Source: Trematomus loennbergii
Taxonomy: Eukaryota > Chordata > Actinopteri > Perciformes > Nototheniidae
Length of the DNA stretch: 64,000 bases
Reading direction: 5' to 3'
Assembly (NCBI GenBank): GCA_012861695.1
Contig: JAAOOA010000016.1
Coordinates: 25,013,200-25,077,199, forward strand
This document shows, piece by piece, positions 1 through 17,954 of the stretch. The position numbers and the translations under genes are program-made. The notes beneath the pieces are model-generated. The model was not told the origin of the DNA. It made no database searches and saw only the letters and a program-made list of their open reading frames with translations. Numbering within the stretch: the first letter of the stretch is position 1; every line of letters begins with the position of its first letter.

Positions 1-75
1 TCACAAAATAATTTACATGATGTACTATATTCATATTGGTAACATATAATATAATTAAAAAAGCATGTAATGCTA

Positions 76-6638
<6,563 letters not shown>

Positions 6639-6859
6639 GGTGGCAGTTTATTTCTGTGAAGTACACAAGTAAGATAAATCTTATTAATCTTACTTATTTT
6701 AATGTTTTCAATCAATTTGATTCAACAGCCCAGAATGTCTGTCATCAAAGAAAAATAAACATATCCCCATTAAATAGAATTCTCCTTGAAATTGAAATGG
6801 AAGGATTCAAATCAAATTCTCGTTAAATCGTCACACAAATGTGCACAGCACCACACTCA

Positions 6860-6975
6860 GTGAAATGTAGTCTTTGAATTTAACCCATCCTAGTATTGAA
6901 GCAGTGGGCAGCTACTATACAGGGCCCAGGAAGCAGTGTGGGGGTCAGCTGCTTTGCTCTCAGAGGTAGGAAGTA
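6860..6975. repeat. Dispersed repeat, same family as 47410-47605
   Basis: Contains ATTTAACCCATCCTAGTATT followed by GCAGTGGGCAGCTACTATAC and a GC-rich tail. A second, diverged relative at 47410-47605 shares the ATTTAACCCATC core and the CAGCTACTAT step. It sits in the first large myosin intron, upstream of the ATG exon. The element class cannot be named from this copy. Confidence 0.45.
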
Positions 6976-7148
6976 AACTGAAATGTGGATTGGTAACAGT
7001 CCACACTTCAATTATTTTCCTGTGTACCACTACCAGAACACATTCCAGTATGGAGTTAAAAGTAATTAGCTCATTAAAACGTTTTCTAACTTAGATTGAC
7101 GGAATAAAATATATTTACAAATGTAATGTAGTTGAAATATGTTCATAC

Positions 7149-7189
7149 CTGTTCCACTCTTATTGAAAAGTCAGAAATATTCCACAATC
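7149..7189 (-). other. Myosin 5' UTR exon 2
   Basis: A 41-bp segment between a CAG acceptor (7190-7192 in minus orientation) and a GTATGA donor (7143-7148), upstream of the first coding exon. Vertebrate MYH genes usually have two small non-coding exons before the ATG exon, which is what this arrangement reproduces. No ATG lies in it on the coding strand. Confidence 0.7.
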
Positions 7190-7321
7190 CTGTTGAGAAG
7201 ATATCATATTGGTCTTAAATCAACAAAATTGTTCATGATATTTTTACAATGAATTTATATTTTAGAAAATTGAGCAAATACAGAATGCATTGAAATGCTA
7301 TACAGCAGAAGATAAGCCTAC

Positions 7322-7355
7322 CACAAGCTGAAGTCTCCAAAGGTCTTCCACCACA
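7322..7355 (-). other. Myosin 5' UTR exon 1 (start approximate)
   Basis: The sequence downstream of the TATA box ends in CAGCTTGTG followed by a GTAGGC donor (7316-7321). The transcription start is placed by the usual 25-30 bp spacing from the TATA box and so is only approximate. Splicing to 7149-7189 and then 6432-6653 would give a leader of about 90 bases. Confidence 0.6.
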
Positions 7356-7380
7356 CCGTCCTCTGTCCTGTTGGGGCTCC

Positions 7381-7386
7381 CTTATA
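7381..7386 (-). promoter_or_regulatory. TATA box of the myosin gene
   Basis: TATAAG (in the context TTGTATAAGGGAG) on the minus strand, about 30 bp upstream of the first leader exon. Further upstream (7415-7445) the minus strand has a CArG-like CCATATTGGG, one base short of the SRF consensus, and near 7455 there is a CANNTG E-box (CAATTG). The TATA box fits strong muscle genes; the other two sites are weak matches only. Confidence 0.65.
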
Positions 7387-7389
7387 CAA

Positions 7390-8440
7390 TCTGGCTTGCT
7401 TACGCAGCGAGGTTAAATGAGGGCCCTTCCCAATATGGTGTGGACAACAGGCATCAATTGGATGTGTTGCCAGTACTTTTTTTGGATTTCATCCAGTAGA
7501 GCTAGTAACTCAGTCTCTTAGGCCCGGTTCCAGAACAAAATGATACTTGGAGTGCATCTGATATTACAGGGGTGCAGCAGTATTAGGCTTACAGTACGTG
7601 AGCAATAGTGGCCGGCAACAGCAATGAAAAATAGCATTGATGTTATGGTCCCCAATGAACAGATTATGGCATTTGTTATGTTTTGAAACCAAGCAAGTGA
7701 GAACATTTCAAGTGTGTTAAAAGTGCAATCCTGAAATATTTCATCCTGTCCAAAGTGGACTCTGGGAAAGAAAAGCACAAAAGCTTCAAAACTGTACTAA
7801 ATGAGAACACATTGTAAATCAAGGCAAATAATATTTGAACCAGCTCATGGTTTGAAATGGCAAACGTATTATTAAAACCATGTACTACATCATCACCTTG
7901 GTCCCATCATATACTCTGGTAAGAGAAGTAGAAAGTGGAGTAAAGGATGGGGAAATACATGGAGGAAGGGTTATGAGGATAATAAAGGGTATAGCAAAAG
8001 AGAGGATGAGAAGTAAAAATAAAATTGGAATTAAGATTGAGCAATTAAGGGTGAAAGGGGGATGATGGGAGGAAGGAAAGGAGAATAAAAAGAGAGAAAG
8101 GGCACAGGGGAAACTAGGGAATTGTAAGCACATAAGTATGTTGTTACCCACAGAGTTGTAGAGAGGGGTGACCTGACCACCTGATGAGAGAATTGATGAT
8201 GAAAACAAACAGAGGCAGGTCCCCAAAAAGATAAAGTGGGAAAGTGTGTGTCTGTGTCGTCTCAGTTGGCAGAGAAGATAACTAATGAGACATAAAGAAA
8301 GGAAAGGAGAAGGTGAAGACATGAGGAGAGGAATATGGACACCTGCAGAGAGCAGAGGATGAGAGACATAAAGAGAATCTGTAAGTTAAAATAAAAATGA
8401 GATAAAAGCAGGAAAAGGGAAACTGTGGGTATAGAAACGA
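7390..8440. other. Upstream flank of the myosin gene, no gene seen
   Basis: This holds the proximal promoter (to about 7500), then AT-rich sequence, then a purine-rich block (about 7915-8440, mostly A and G on the plus strand). Open frames here are low-complexity and not supported. Confidence 0.5.
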
Positions 8441-8460
8441 GGGATTACGTATGGTAACCC

Positions 8461-8665
8461 TTGTTATATAAGCACAGGCGGAGCCCTCTACTGGACTCTA
8501 TGGGTACTAGCTTATCATGCAAGCATTCACCTGAGACTTCTATAGACGTAGCCGGCCCCGTGGCGGGCCTACCTGAATGCGCGCGCATCTCACCGTATAA
8601 AAGGAGGCCTCGCCTCCTGACTGTCATCCTACACCTCTCTTCAGCGAGCGGTATAGACAGACAGT
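8461..8665. repeat. DIRS inverted terminal repeat (left on plus strand)
   Basis: Reads GGCGGAGCCCTCTACTGGAC, then TTCTATAGACGTAGCCGGCC and ACCGTATAAAAGGAGGCCTC. The reverse complement of 11310-11523 gives the same blocks in the same order with roughly 90% identity by eye. The TATAAAAG inside suggests the element's own promoter. Confidence 0.8.
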
Positions 8666-8740
8666 GCCCCGAGTAGAGGGCTCCGCGTGTGCTTATATAA
8701 CAAGGGTTACCATACGCAACCCCTCATTATATCTCTCACA
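8666..8740. repeat. DIRS internal complementary region
   Basis: The first half (GAGTAGAGGGCTCCGC, then GCTTATATAACAAGGGTTAC) is the reverse complement of the left outer end at 8448-8500. The second half (TTATATCTCTCACAG) is the reverse complement of the right outer end near 11509-11523. Holding complements of both termini side by side is the hallmark of DIRS, where it templates joining of the ends. Confidence 0.75.
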
Positions 8741-9278
8741 GAGCCCCGATGTATACACGCGCTGTCGTGTATACAACACCGTTCCACCCCACTGCCCCTG
8801 ACCGGCTTTCTGGTTAGCAGTCGCTGCACCTCACCCTCCTCTACCTCAGTTGTAACCGTGGAGAAGTCTGGCCCGCGGCTGACAGAGCACACTCTGACTC
8901 GCTTACCTCGCAAAAAATGTGCTCGGAAAACAGTGCTGAGTGCTCCCCCCCTCCGCCCATAGGCAGACGGAGAGAGCCCCCAGCCCTGTATGGGCTCACT
9001 GTGCACCACCTCTCTCGAGTCCCTAAGGAGCACGGGGGAGCGCAAGGGCCCCATGTCCCCCACACTCAGACACTGACCCCGTGCAGAGTGTGTGTGGACT
9101 ATAGTGTGGAGGGCTCTCCCCTCCTGCCCCTAGGCTGGCGAGGAGAGCCCTCAAGCCCCGTAAGGGCCCAGTGCGCACCACGTCCCCCGGGACCCTCCAG
9201 GGGGCCCGGAAAAACGTAAGCGCATTACGCCCAGGGAGGGGGTCAGATGCCCACTGACCCACAGCCCCCCCCCGCTCC

Positions 9279-10335
9279 TCACCAGTCCTGTGTTGCCCCA
9301 GCAAGCACAGAAGAGGAGAAAGAGCCAGACATGTCCAAGAGATAAAACTTTATGAAGGGGCCTGGTGTTGACCAAGACGCCGCCGTGCATATGTCCTCTA
9401 CATTCACACCGTTGAATAAGGCTGTTGACACAGCCACAGCCCGTGTAGAGTGTGCACGGACCCCCGCGGGGAGGCTCTCCCCGCCTGTCCTTAGGCATGT
9501 GCAATGCACTCGCAGAGCCAGCCTGCCAGGCGTTTCTTGGACAGAGCTTTCCCGGTCACCCCGCCGCCGAAGCACATAAACAGCTGTTCAGTGCGTCTAA
9601 GGGCAGCCGTGCGCTCCACATAACATGCTAGCGCACGCACCGGGCTGAGGAGGTGCAGTTTAGCTTACCTGGCCCCACTATGGGGTGGAAGACTAAAGCC
9701 CCCTAACTGAATAGCCCTCGACCTGAACGCACTCCTTAGGCTCTTGGGCACAAAGGAGGGGTTCGGCCTGAGTGTCGCCCCGCTCTGGTCACCCCGGATC
9801 AACAAGCAACTCGGGTGCACCAACAGAGCGGTTAACTCGGACACTCTCTTGGCTGACGTTAAGGCAAGTAGCAATGCTGTCTTCCACGACAGTGCTTTTA
9901 GGGAGGAGAGCTCCAGAGGCTCAAATGGTTCTGTGACCAAAGCCTCGAGCACCAACGGCAGGTCCCACTGTGGGGCGGAGGCGTGCAGCCTCCTGACCCC
10001 CTGTAAAAACCACGACATCAGTGGCTGAGTAAAGGCTGACCTGCCGTCAAATCCCTCATGGCAGGACGAGATGGCTGCTGCATACACCTTCACTGTGGAA
10101 TGAGCAAGCCCTCTGTCCACCAGTAACTGTAAGTAGGATAAAATAGAGCCCAACTCACAAGATAGGGGCTCTATTCTCCGCTCCTCACACCATCGCTGGA
10201 ATCCCAGCTACTTTGGCCTGTAATAGGTTGTGGTGGATCCCGCTCTAGCTGCCTGGATAGACTGAATAACACTGTCAGACAATCCACCCTGTCTCAGCCT
10301 GTCCCTCTCAGGAGCCAAGCCTGGAGAGGTTGGCC
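9279..10335 (-). pseudogene. DIRS tyrosine recombinase, broken
   Basis: Site-specific recombinase that would integrate the circular DNA form. The N-terminal part contains LVDRGLAHSTVKVYAAAISS and the first catalytic arginine region TSAKRVSELTAL (about 9850). The C-terminal part contains HSTR (the His-x-x-Arg pair, about 9447-9458) and the nucleophile region FIKFYLLDM. So all four residue classes of the R-H-R-Y set can be seen. Breaks: an in-frame TAG near 10216 where a Trp is expected, an in-frame TAA at about 9665, and a frameshift near 9492. Similarity continues across each. Not functional as read. Confidence 0.8.
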
Positions 10336-10495
10336 CAGAGTGGGTAACGCCCGATTGCACCTGCCTCTTGAGACATCGCCCCCCAGAACTGGGGAATCGC
10401 CCAGGGCTGGCCCACCTTCATCTGCGTCATCTCTGAGTACCACGGCTCCCCAACGTGATCCGGAGCCACTAGGATGACTGACACTGAGCTGAGGA
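10320..10495 (-). pseudogene. Tail of DIRS reverse transcriptase/RNase H frame
   Basis: Translates on the minus strand as SVILVAPDHVGEPWYSEMTQ, continuing to a GQPWAIPQ segment and then a LWANLSRLGS stop. This is the position (just before the recombinase) and type of sequence (VAP...W...PW.IP) found at the end of the RNase H region in DIRS elements. Only the last ~58 residues remain. Confidence 0.6.
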
Positions 10496-10499
10496 GGAA

Positions 10500-11305
10500 A
10501 ATAAAAGAAATGGGGCTCAGAGCCTCAGAATACTGAAATCTGTATTTTTTAAATCTTTTTTTCCTTCTAATTTGTTATTCTTTTCTAAATAACACACTGT
10601 TATTTACTCAACAATAACACACAATTATCCTTGTTTTTATTTATTTGTTTAATTCCATAATCTCAGGCTTTTTTGGCGGCCGTCAGGAACTGAATTTCAA
10701 AATAAAATAACCAGAAACAGATGTAGGCCTCCTCCTATTAATATCTTTGTACATCCTGCACTAAACTGTTTTATTGTAGAGATCACTTACAGTATCTTCT
10801 TGATTTTTTATATTCTATATTTCTATCATTGACCTTCTACTTTCCCCCTATGAAAGTATGTACTCTTAATATTTTTTTATCAAATATAACACATTAAAAC
10901 AATAATTCAATAACGTGCTTTAACCACTAGGCGGTGCACACAAGGTACACACAGCCATAATAACTTTGTATTATTAGTGTAGGACACTTATGTATGTATA
11001 ACATCTGAAAATGTGTAGTTTTATTCATGTTTTCACATAATTTTACAGGATATTGCCATACTATTTCACAGGTTTTACTTCTACACATTAATATCTGATT
11101 TATAAAACACCACAGACAGAAAGGTATATCCGTCATTTAATGGTAAGCTATTGAAATTCTGAATCCATAGATGTGTCTCCCATCACCCAAAACGCCTGAC
11201 TATTCTTTCAACTCAGTATTTACATTCTTTAATTCAAAGAGCAGGGCAAGTCGGGCAGGTCCGGTGCTTAAGGAGTGGTGAGTCCATGTTTTTCTTCTCT
11301 TTCTC
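10500..11305. other. AT-rich filler inside the DIRS element
   Basis: About 800 bp of AT-rich sequence without recognisable gag or RT coding, between the RNase H tail and the second terminal repeat. It replaces several kb expected in a complete element and could be a later insertion, or a recombination-derived filler. Confidence 0.5.
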
Positions 11306-11309
11306 TATT

Positions 11310-11523
11310 CACGTCTTTGCTCAGTGTATCACTTCCGCTCGTTGAAGAGAAAGGGAATACAGTCAGGAGGCGAGGCCTCCTTTTATACGGTGAGATGCGA
11401 GCGCATTCAGGTAGGCCCGCCCTGGGGCCGGCTACGTCTATAGAAGTCTCAGTAGGTGAATGCTTGCTTGATAAGGTAGTACCCATAGAGTCCAGTAGAG
11501 GGCGGAGCCTGTGAGAGATATAA
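11310..11523. repeat. DIRS inverted terminal repeat (right on plus strand)
   Basis: Contains GAGGCCTCCTTTTATACGGT, GGCCGGCTACGTCTATAGAA and GAGTCCAGTAGAGGGCGGAG, the inverted counterparts of 8461-8665. It ends in CTGTGAGAGATATAA, which is matched by the internal complementary region. One small indel (CACCTACTGAG on the inverted strand versus CACCTGAG) separates the two copies. Confidence 0.8.
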
Positions 11524-11529
11524 CAAGTT

Positions 11530-14500
11530 ATTTCATTGTAGATCATACGGTGTCCTGTATAAACCAAAACACAATTTATGTTAAAGTTTTACTTTCAAGC
11601 CAATTCCACATTTAACCTCACATGACTCTCACCTTCGCCTCAGGACATCTGTTCATTATCTACTATTCGTCTTCTTTCTGCCAACCTCTCTAAATGTCAT
11701 AGACGCTGTGTCATACTTCTCAGTGGGTAAAGCAGAGAGGCTAAGCAGCCAAAAGTGAGGTCAGCCTCACATTTTCACCTGCAGTGATGATGAGCCGGCC
11801 ATGACGTGGATTATTCATCGTTACTCACCCGGTCTGACACGCCATGATACAGTGAAGCTGTTTAAGAAAGGTTTTAGTTAGAGCAGCTTCATCACAGGCT
11901 ATAGTTCACAAGGCGATTCATGAAACCTATGCTCTTATGAACTAAGAAAACGAACTAGTCCAGGGGTCTTCAACATTTCTAAGGTCAAGAACCCCTTAGC
12001 TGGTTCTCCTGCAACATACGTATAAAATGTAATATTAAATTTGGTATACAAAACTGTGTAAAGAAGCCTCAAGTGGCATTTCAAATCAAACCTTTCAATA
12101 CCAAGCTGTTAACATAAACATACATAAATATTACATTTCCAATTACCAAATTCCTTTGAAATCTTGCTAGAGAAAAGTGAACTATCAAGTTTCATTAATA
12201 TTGAGATGATAACGATTATATATTAATAAAATACAAATGTGTCCTTGCTAATAACATGCTTGATTCATGTGGATTCCTAATGTGTATTTCAGACCAATTT
12301 TATTTATAAAACCTACTTTCAATACCACTCTTGTATGTGAAATGTGATATTCTGTATGCCTATGGATAAGCACCTTCCCTTCTTTTTTGTCCTGAACAAA
12401 ATAATGTAGCATTAAAGGGAGCTGAAACTATAAAAAGAAGTACCACTGCTCCATAAATGCAGCTCCTGCTTCATGCGTCTCTGGATGAGGCTCCAGTGCT
12501 GTCAGCAACTGTGAGATGGCTCTTCTCATGCCTCATGGTTTTTCAAAGGCACATTCTTTGCAACCCTGAATAGTTTTTTTGTGAACCACTTTTGGTGCCG
12601 GAGGATTTTCAATTCAGAAAAGTAAAAAGTACTCCACAGTCACAGGGACCCTTGACTTTATTGACATGGAAATGAAATGACATGTCACCTTACAAAAATA
12701 ATGGTAATGTGAACATTTGCAGGTCAATTTTCATGATGTTTAATGAGTTGCAGTTGAGAATCTATTAAGCTATCTAGCATGAAAACTGACACTAGCAGGG
12801 CATTTTTCCCCCAGTGAATGTTTGTTTGGTTACTCATTTAATAAGTCAAGAGGCGAGAAGTGTGTTCATGCTTGTAAGTTTAAAAGAATACTTATAGCGG
12901 GTTGTTGTTGTTCAATGTCTGTGCATGCTGTACATTTCTGCTTCTTTCAAATAAAATGAAGCTAATTAATTAACAGTATTCCATAAATTAATATGTAATC
13001 AAAAGGAGGCACCATGAAACCAAAAGCAATTCAGATTTTGTTGGACCTACTTAGTATCTGTGCAAAATATAGAAGAGATGCATTCACCACATATAAAGTT
13101 AAAACATAATCTAATACAGCACGGCTCAGCATGGCACAGCTCTGAAAAGCAGTCTGGATACCCTGCAGTCTTGAGAAAGCTGTTGCAAGTTAGACCGAGT
13201 GAATAATGTGTTTTTAAAACTATTGCCATTCCCCTAATTCATTTAACCAGCATACTGCACTTATTACATTTGTTGAATAATGTAAGCTGATAAATAATTT
13301 AACTTGAGGTAAAAATGGCTCCGGTTTTAACTGTGGGCTCACAATTAGCTTAGAGAGGAACAGACGAGACAAGAGAGGGAATGAGATCTGCTTTATAAAG
13401 ACACATATTTTGATTTAGGTTCAAAGACAGCCACAGAGACAAAGTAAAAAAGAAAGAAAAGATGAGTGAGAAAATGTAAGAGAAAATCTGGATGAATGGT
13501 CAAGAAAAAGAGTCAGCGAGATTCTAATACCTTCTTACAGAGAACAAGAAGACAGGTCACTACGTGTGGACATTTGTGGTTCAACAAGTTAAAGTGTTCA
13601 ACCATCATTAAAATAGTCTATCTAATCTATCTACTGTACATGGTTTATGCCTTTCATGTATTCAGGTTAAGGGGAACTGAAGTCCTGCCTCTGTGAGTCA
13701 AATACAATTAGCTCAGACTTGCAGTATATCAAAGGGTGTCTTTACATTGCATTAAAGTAAATCAAGACAATTAAAATGATTGATTTGCCATAAAAAATAC
13801 TTAAAATGTCATAATGAAGTTAAAGAAATTGCAAGATTCAAGTACATCACAAGTATTCAGGTCTTTGAGTGATTGTAGCATATATATTTTCAAAGACACA
13901 ATGATTGATGGGTTGGTAATTATTTACCTTTTATCAACCTTCATTGCTAATAAATAAGTTCTTCAACATGTGTCGTACTGTAAAAAACAATCCATAGCAA
14001 AATCTGTGTGGAAGTCATTCATTGTAATGTCAACAGTATATCTACTGATTGCAACAATGCTGTATAAAAGCCTTGTTCTCCTAACTTTCCAAAGTAAAAG
14101 AATCCTCATATCTAAAATCACTGAGCATTGAATTGTTTTGAAAAGCCTTTAAATTCACAGATTGGTTAACCGCCCAAGTAGATCATAATTCAACATGTTT
14201 CTTTATTTCCTCTTAGAGCTGTTTTCGGTCTGAATGCCTTATAAAGTTGCCTTACAGTAACATTACCATAAAAACTAATCAGAGGAGTCTGATAGCTCGC
14301 CATCCAAGTGAGGCAGCGAATTTGCAGCCAAGTGTTTAGACAATGTCAAAGTAACAAAAAAGACAGCAGTGGAAATTGATACAGCTGCAGTAAAACACGA
14401 CCAGTGATCCCTTACAATGCACAACGCGGACAGAGAAACTCATACAGACTTTTATAGATTGTTCCTCATACTCTTACACTCATAACAATACACCACAACG

Positions 14501-16080
14501 CTGCACAAGGCCATATTTTGTATCTGTTCATGGCAAAACCAGATCAATACTGAATGCAGAGAGGACACGTCATATTTCTCTTTCCATCCAGAATGACTCA
14601 CGCAGCATAAAACACAAGTCTTTTTTAAACATCCTGTTTGCGATGCATGGCTTGAATCCAACAGTTAATGGCTGCTGAGCTACAGAAGACAACATTTTAC
14701 AGCCATCATCATTTCCCTTTAGCAGAAACACTTTCCGGGTCCAATTGAATCGCTCTCTCCACAGGAAATATACTGCGTCTTTATTACCATCTCCTAAGAT
14801 TAAATACTATACTTCTGAGGCTGCTCAAAGTTATAAGAATGCGGGTTTAAAGTTGAGGCAAAAGAAGACACAAACACAGTATATTGAAATGTCTATGTAG
14901 CTGGCAAATAGACTAAAATGGCCTTTATGGACTAAGACGATACCCCAATATGACCTTTACAACCAACACATGGTTATGTTTGAGAGACATTTTATCCCTG
15001 TATTTGCCACTAACACTTTCCATTTCAGAAAGGATAATGAAATTCCCTGAACGCATGACTGCTGCAGATTCATTTGAATGAGGTCAAGTTATCTCCTTTA
15101 CTGATACACATTTAATTCTTCCTCTATGGATTCTATTACTGCCTCTGTTTCTGCTGAGAGGAGAGCGATTGGATCTTTGAGATGTACAAAATATTCATTT
15201 AAATTAAAATAACACGGAGGGTGTTTTGCACTTTGGTCCAGACTAAAAATCGCGACAGGGGAAGCAAACACAGACATCACAACACGTACCTTTACGGAGC
15301 TTTTACGGGAGATCGTCTCACCGTAGCTGTCAATCTGATCAAAAGACGTGTTCAATGGCATTAAAACGAGAAAAAACGCGGCTGAATCGGTTGATCCTTA
15401 TGTTAATAATGTATCTGTAGCTTTGAAAAAATTATTTATAATCCATAATTCAATTTTATGTAAAAATCGGAGAGAAAAAGTTAGCTGCTAATGGTAGCCA
15501 ACAGAGTGTATGCAGCTTCCGGTTTTGGCCACGCGTCACTCTCACTCCTTATTTGTTAATGTGTTGGTGTGTGTAGAACTTTCCCTCGATTCCATTGGCT
15601 CTAGCGGTTATAAAGAGATTTCATTCATCAAAATCGACCAAGGGGGGCCAGAGATATGGAAAATCCACCCAAATGACCCCAGAAGTGGGTTTTCTTTGCT
15701 AAATCTCTCTAAAAAGGTCAAATTTCACTTGTTTTGCATCAATCTTGATACAGGGTACTTATTATATGTTGTACTTTGGATTCCTAAAGCTTTTAGTCTA
15801 CTAACCCATCATCCAAGGGTAGTTTTCACTATAAGTAAAAAATAAATTTTGGACGGACACTATCATTTACAGTTTTTTACTATGTTCAATCTGAATTTTC
15901 TTTAAAATAAAAAACATCTATATTGATTCTGACTTTTCTACATCCAACTCACAGGTTTATCATTACTTTGAGAACAAAGATTATTAATTTAACCCTTTTA
16001 GAAGGGAAGATATGGTCATTTGTTCTGGGAATGTCATTTTCGAGCCTGAGACCTGAAAAATAGGCTCAGGGTGGAACAGG
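11530..16080. other. Non-coding, mostly AT-rich; one possible hAT remnant
   Basis: No supported gene. A hAT-like left end, CAGGGGTCTTCAAC, starts near 11961, followed by text typical of degraded hAT copies (AGAACCCCTTAGCTGG). No matching right end or target duplication was found, so its extent is unknown. The remaining sequence is unique-looking. Confidence 0.45.
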
Positions 16081-16084
16081 TTAA

Positions 16085-16789
16085 AGGTCACTTATCATGC
16101 TATTTAGGCAATAGCATAGGTCTCAGATATATAAAAATATATAAAAAACATGTCTATGAAGTGTTTTGCTCAAAATACCAAACAGATCACCCATTCTAGC
16201 CATGCCTCATATCCCTCTATTTCACTTCGTGTTTCAAAAGTGCTGATTTTATGTAAAAAGCTTTAAAAAAAAAAAATGTGATAACAAAAAAGAGGGGCGG
16301 AGCTTATGCCTGCTCATGCGGGAGATTCTACCGGCAGATACTGCCGTGATGAAACGCCATATCATGGATTACCAAGGATTATTTCTGAAAAAGTATGGAG
16401 CTCAAAGGCTTTCTCTCTTGCCGGTTATACCACAAGGTGAGTTCCTTTTTATTTCCTGCTTCTTCACACACATGCTCTCTCCAGTACAGGTTAGCTCTGA
16501 GTGTTAGCAATGCTAATGTAAACACCGACCATATTACGTCCAAAACAGTCGGGCATTGTTTCTGATAGCAACGTTTCTGATAGTGCTGTGGATCTACATT
16601 GCCGATATTACGTCATATCGAACACAAATCTGGATCAGCTCCGTTGTAGCCCCGTTTTTAGAGATTTGGGAACGGAAGAAAAGAGTGAGGGTTTTATTTG
16701 ATGACGCTGCGTGAGTTCCCTGACACACCGGGGACACATATTTATGTATAAAATACATAAAAAAGTGCATTTTGCATGATAGGTCCCCT
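16085..16789. mobile_element. TTAA-flanked MITE, family A copy 1
   Basis: Flanked by TTAA at 16081-16084 and 16790-16793. The left end AGGTCACTTATCATGC pairs with the right end GCATGATAGGTCCCCT as imperfect terminal inverted repeats. A second copy lies at 42835-43296, sharing CAAAATACCAAACAGATCA, GAGATTTGGG and CACCGGGGACACATAT. No coding capacity. TTAA target sites suggest piggyBac-type mobilisation. Confidence 0.75.
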
Positions 16790-16991
16790 TTAACATTTCA
16801 TCTAGAGCCACCACAATAGTCACTGTGTGCAACCGATTTGTTCATGACTAAATACATACAAAGCTAAGGACTTTGTGTTCAGTGCTAATTAGCTATGTTA
16901 GCATGCTAAGACGCTAAACTGAGATGGTTTACATGGTGAGCATAACTGCAAAATATCAGTAAGATAATGTCCGTTTCGTTCCTAACCAAAT

Positions 16992-17394
16992 TGTTACGGT
17001 TTTGAATTTATGTTTTCATTTTCCACCTTTGTTTTGAAATGTTTTCCTCCTTGTGTCTTGGCTGATCCTACTCCCTGTGTTTGCCTTCCTGTCTTAGTTT
17101 CCCTGGTGTGTCTGATTGTCTGATTGTGTTCACCTGTTGCGCTTGTGTTTCTGCCTCCCTTACCCCAGCTGTGTCTTGTCTTGTGATTACCCCTCTCTGT
17201 ATTTAGTCTTGTCTTCCCCTGTGTGCCTTGTCGGTTCATTGTTGGTTTTTCCTGTCCCCCTCCTGTTGGCTCTCATTCCTAGTGCTACCCATGTTATCCA
17301 TGCCATGCTTTTTTGCTCATCAGCTTTGTAAATAAAGCTCATTTTTGTTTCTAGACCTGTTACCTCTTTTTGTAGTCTGCATTTGGGTCCTACA
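16992..17394 (+). mobile_element. Solo LTR, plus orientation
   Basis: A 403-bp LTR starting TGTTACGG and ending CCTACA, with a perfect 5-bp duplication CAAAT at 16987-16991 and 17395-17399. It carries AATAAA near 17330. Much of it (for example CTTAGTTTCCCTGGTGTGTC and TTACCCCAGCTGTGTCTTGT) matches the reverse complement of the LTRs at 28460-29257 and 31557-31993, so it belongs to the same or a sister family. No internal region is present, which fits LTR-LTR recombination. Confidence 0.85.
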
Positions 17395-17566
17395 CAAATA
17401 AATGCAAAACTGTGTTTAGTTCTAATGTGCTATGTTATGCTACCTTATGCTAAGATGCTAAACTGAAATGGTTAACATGGTGAACATGACCACCAAACTT
17501 AGGTAAGTTATTACTGAACTCTCTGATGTTAACATTTTGTAAAAAGCAATGCAGTACAGTGCTTAA

Positions 17567-17947
17567 AGGTGGGGTAGGTAAGTTTGAGAAACCGGCTCGA
17601 GATACACTTTTTGTTATATTCCATGGAATGCTCTTAACATCCCGATAGCAATGAATATTTTAAGTGCTTTGACAAAAAATCCATACAAAAATGTCATCTG
17701 TGGAAGCCGTAGTACTGTAAAAAGCACGACCAATCATTTTAGCTGGCCCGGCTAAAATAATGGATGGCCTACCTGCCTGTCAGCCTTCCATCTGTGCACA
17801 AACTTATCTCGTGCCCTCATTGGTCATGTGCGCGTTCGTGTGTGTTGGAGGAGGGGCTCTGTAAGGAAGTGGCAGATTTTTTCCGGCTGTTTATTTTCAA
17901 ATTCCAGCGATCTCGAGCCGGTTTCTCCAAAATGACCTACCCCACCT
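17567..17947. mobile_element. TTAA-flanked MITE, family B
   Basis: TTAA at 17563-17566 and 17948-17951. Long terminal inverted repeats: left AGGTGGGGTAGGTAAGTTTG then AGAAACCGGCTCGAGAT; right ATCTCGAGCCGGTTTCTCCA then AAATGACCTACCCCACCT. 381 bp, non-coding. Intact ends and target duplication suggest it is relatively young. Confidence 0.85.
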
Positions 17948-17954
17948 TTAAGTA

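Larger units (their letters stand above)
8442..11523 (-). mobile_element. DIRS-type tyrosine-recombinase retrotransposon, internally deleted
   Basis: A ~3.1-kb element recognised by four linked signs: inverted terminal repeats (8461-8665 and 11310-11523), an internal complementary region next to one of them (8666-8740), a broken tyrosine recombinase (9279-10335) and the tail of the RT/RNase H frame (10320-10495). DIRS elements use the recombinase to insert a circular intermediate and make no target duplication; none is seen here. Full-length fish DIRS copies are about twice this size, so gag and most of RT are gone. The region 8930-9200 has two diverged direct copies of a GC-rich segment of unknown role. 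Confidence 0.8.

Noticed and set aside
9744..10028. Plus-strand frame in the DIRS element
   Set aside because: Antisense to the recombinase and without family resemblance.
11961..12660. A complete hAT element starting CAGGGGTCTTCAAC
   Set aside because: No matching right terminus or 8-bp duplication could be found, so only a possible left end is noted.
15098..15361. An 87-codon minus-strand frame as a small gene
   Set aside because: No family resemblance, no splice or promoter context, and length within chance expectation for AT-rich DNA.
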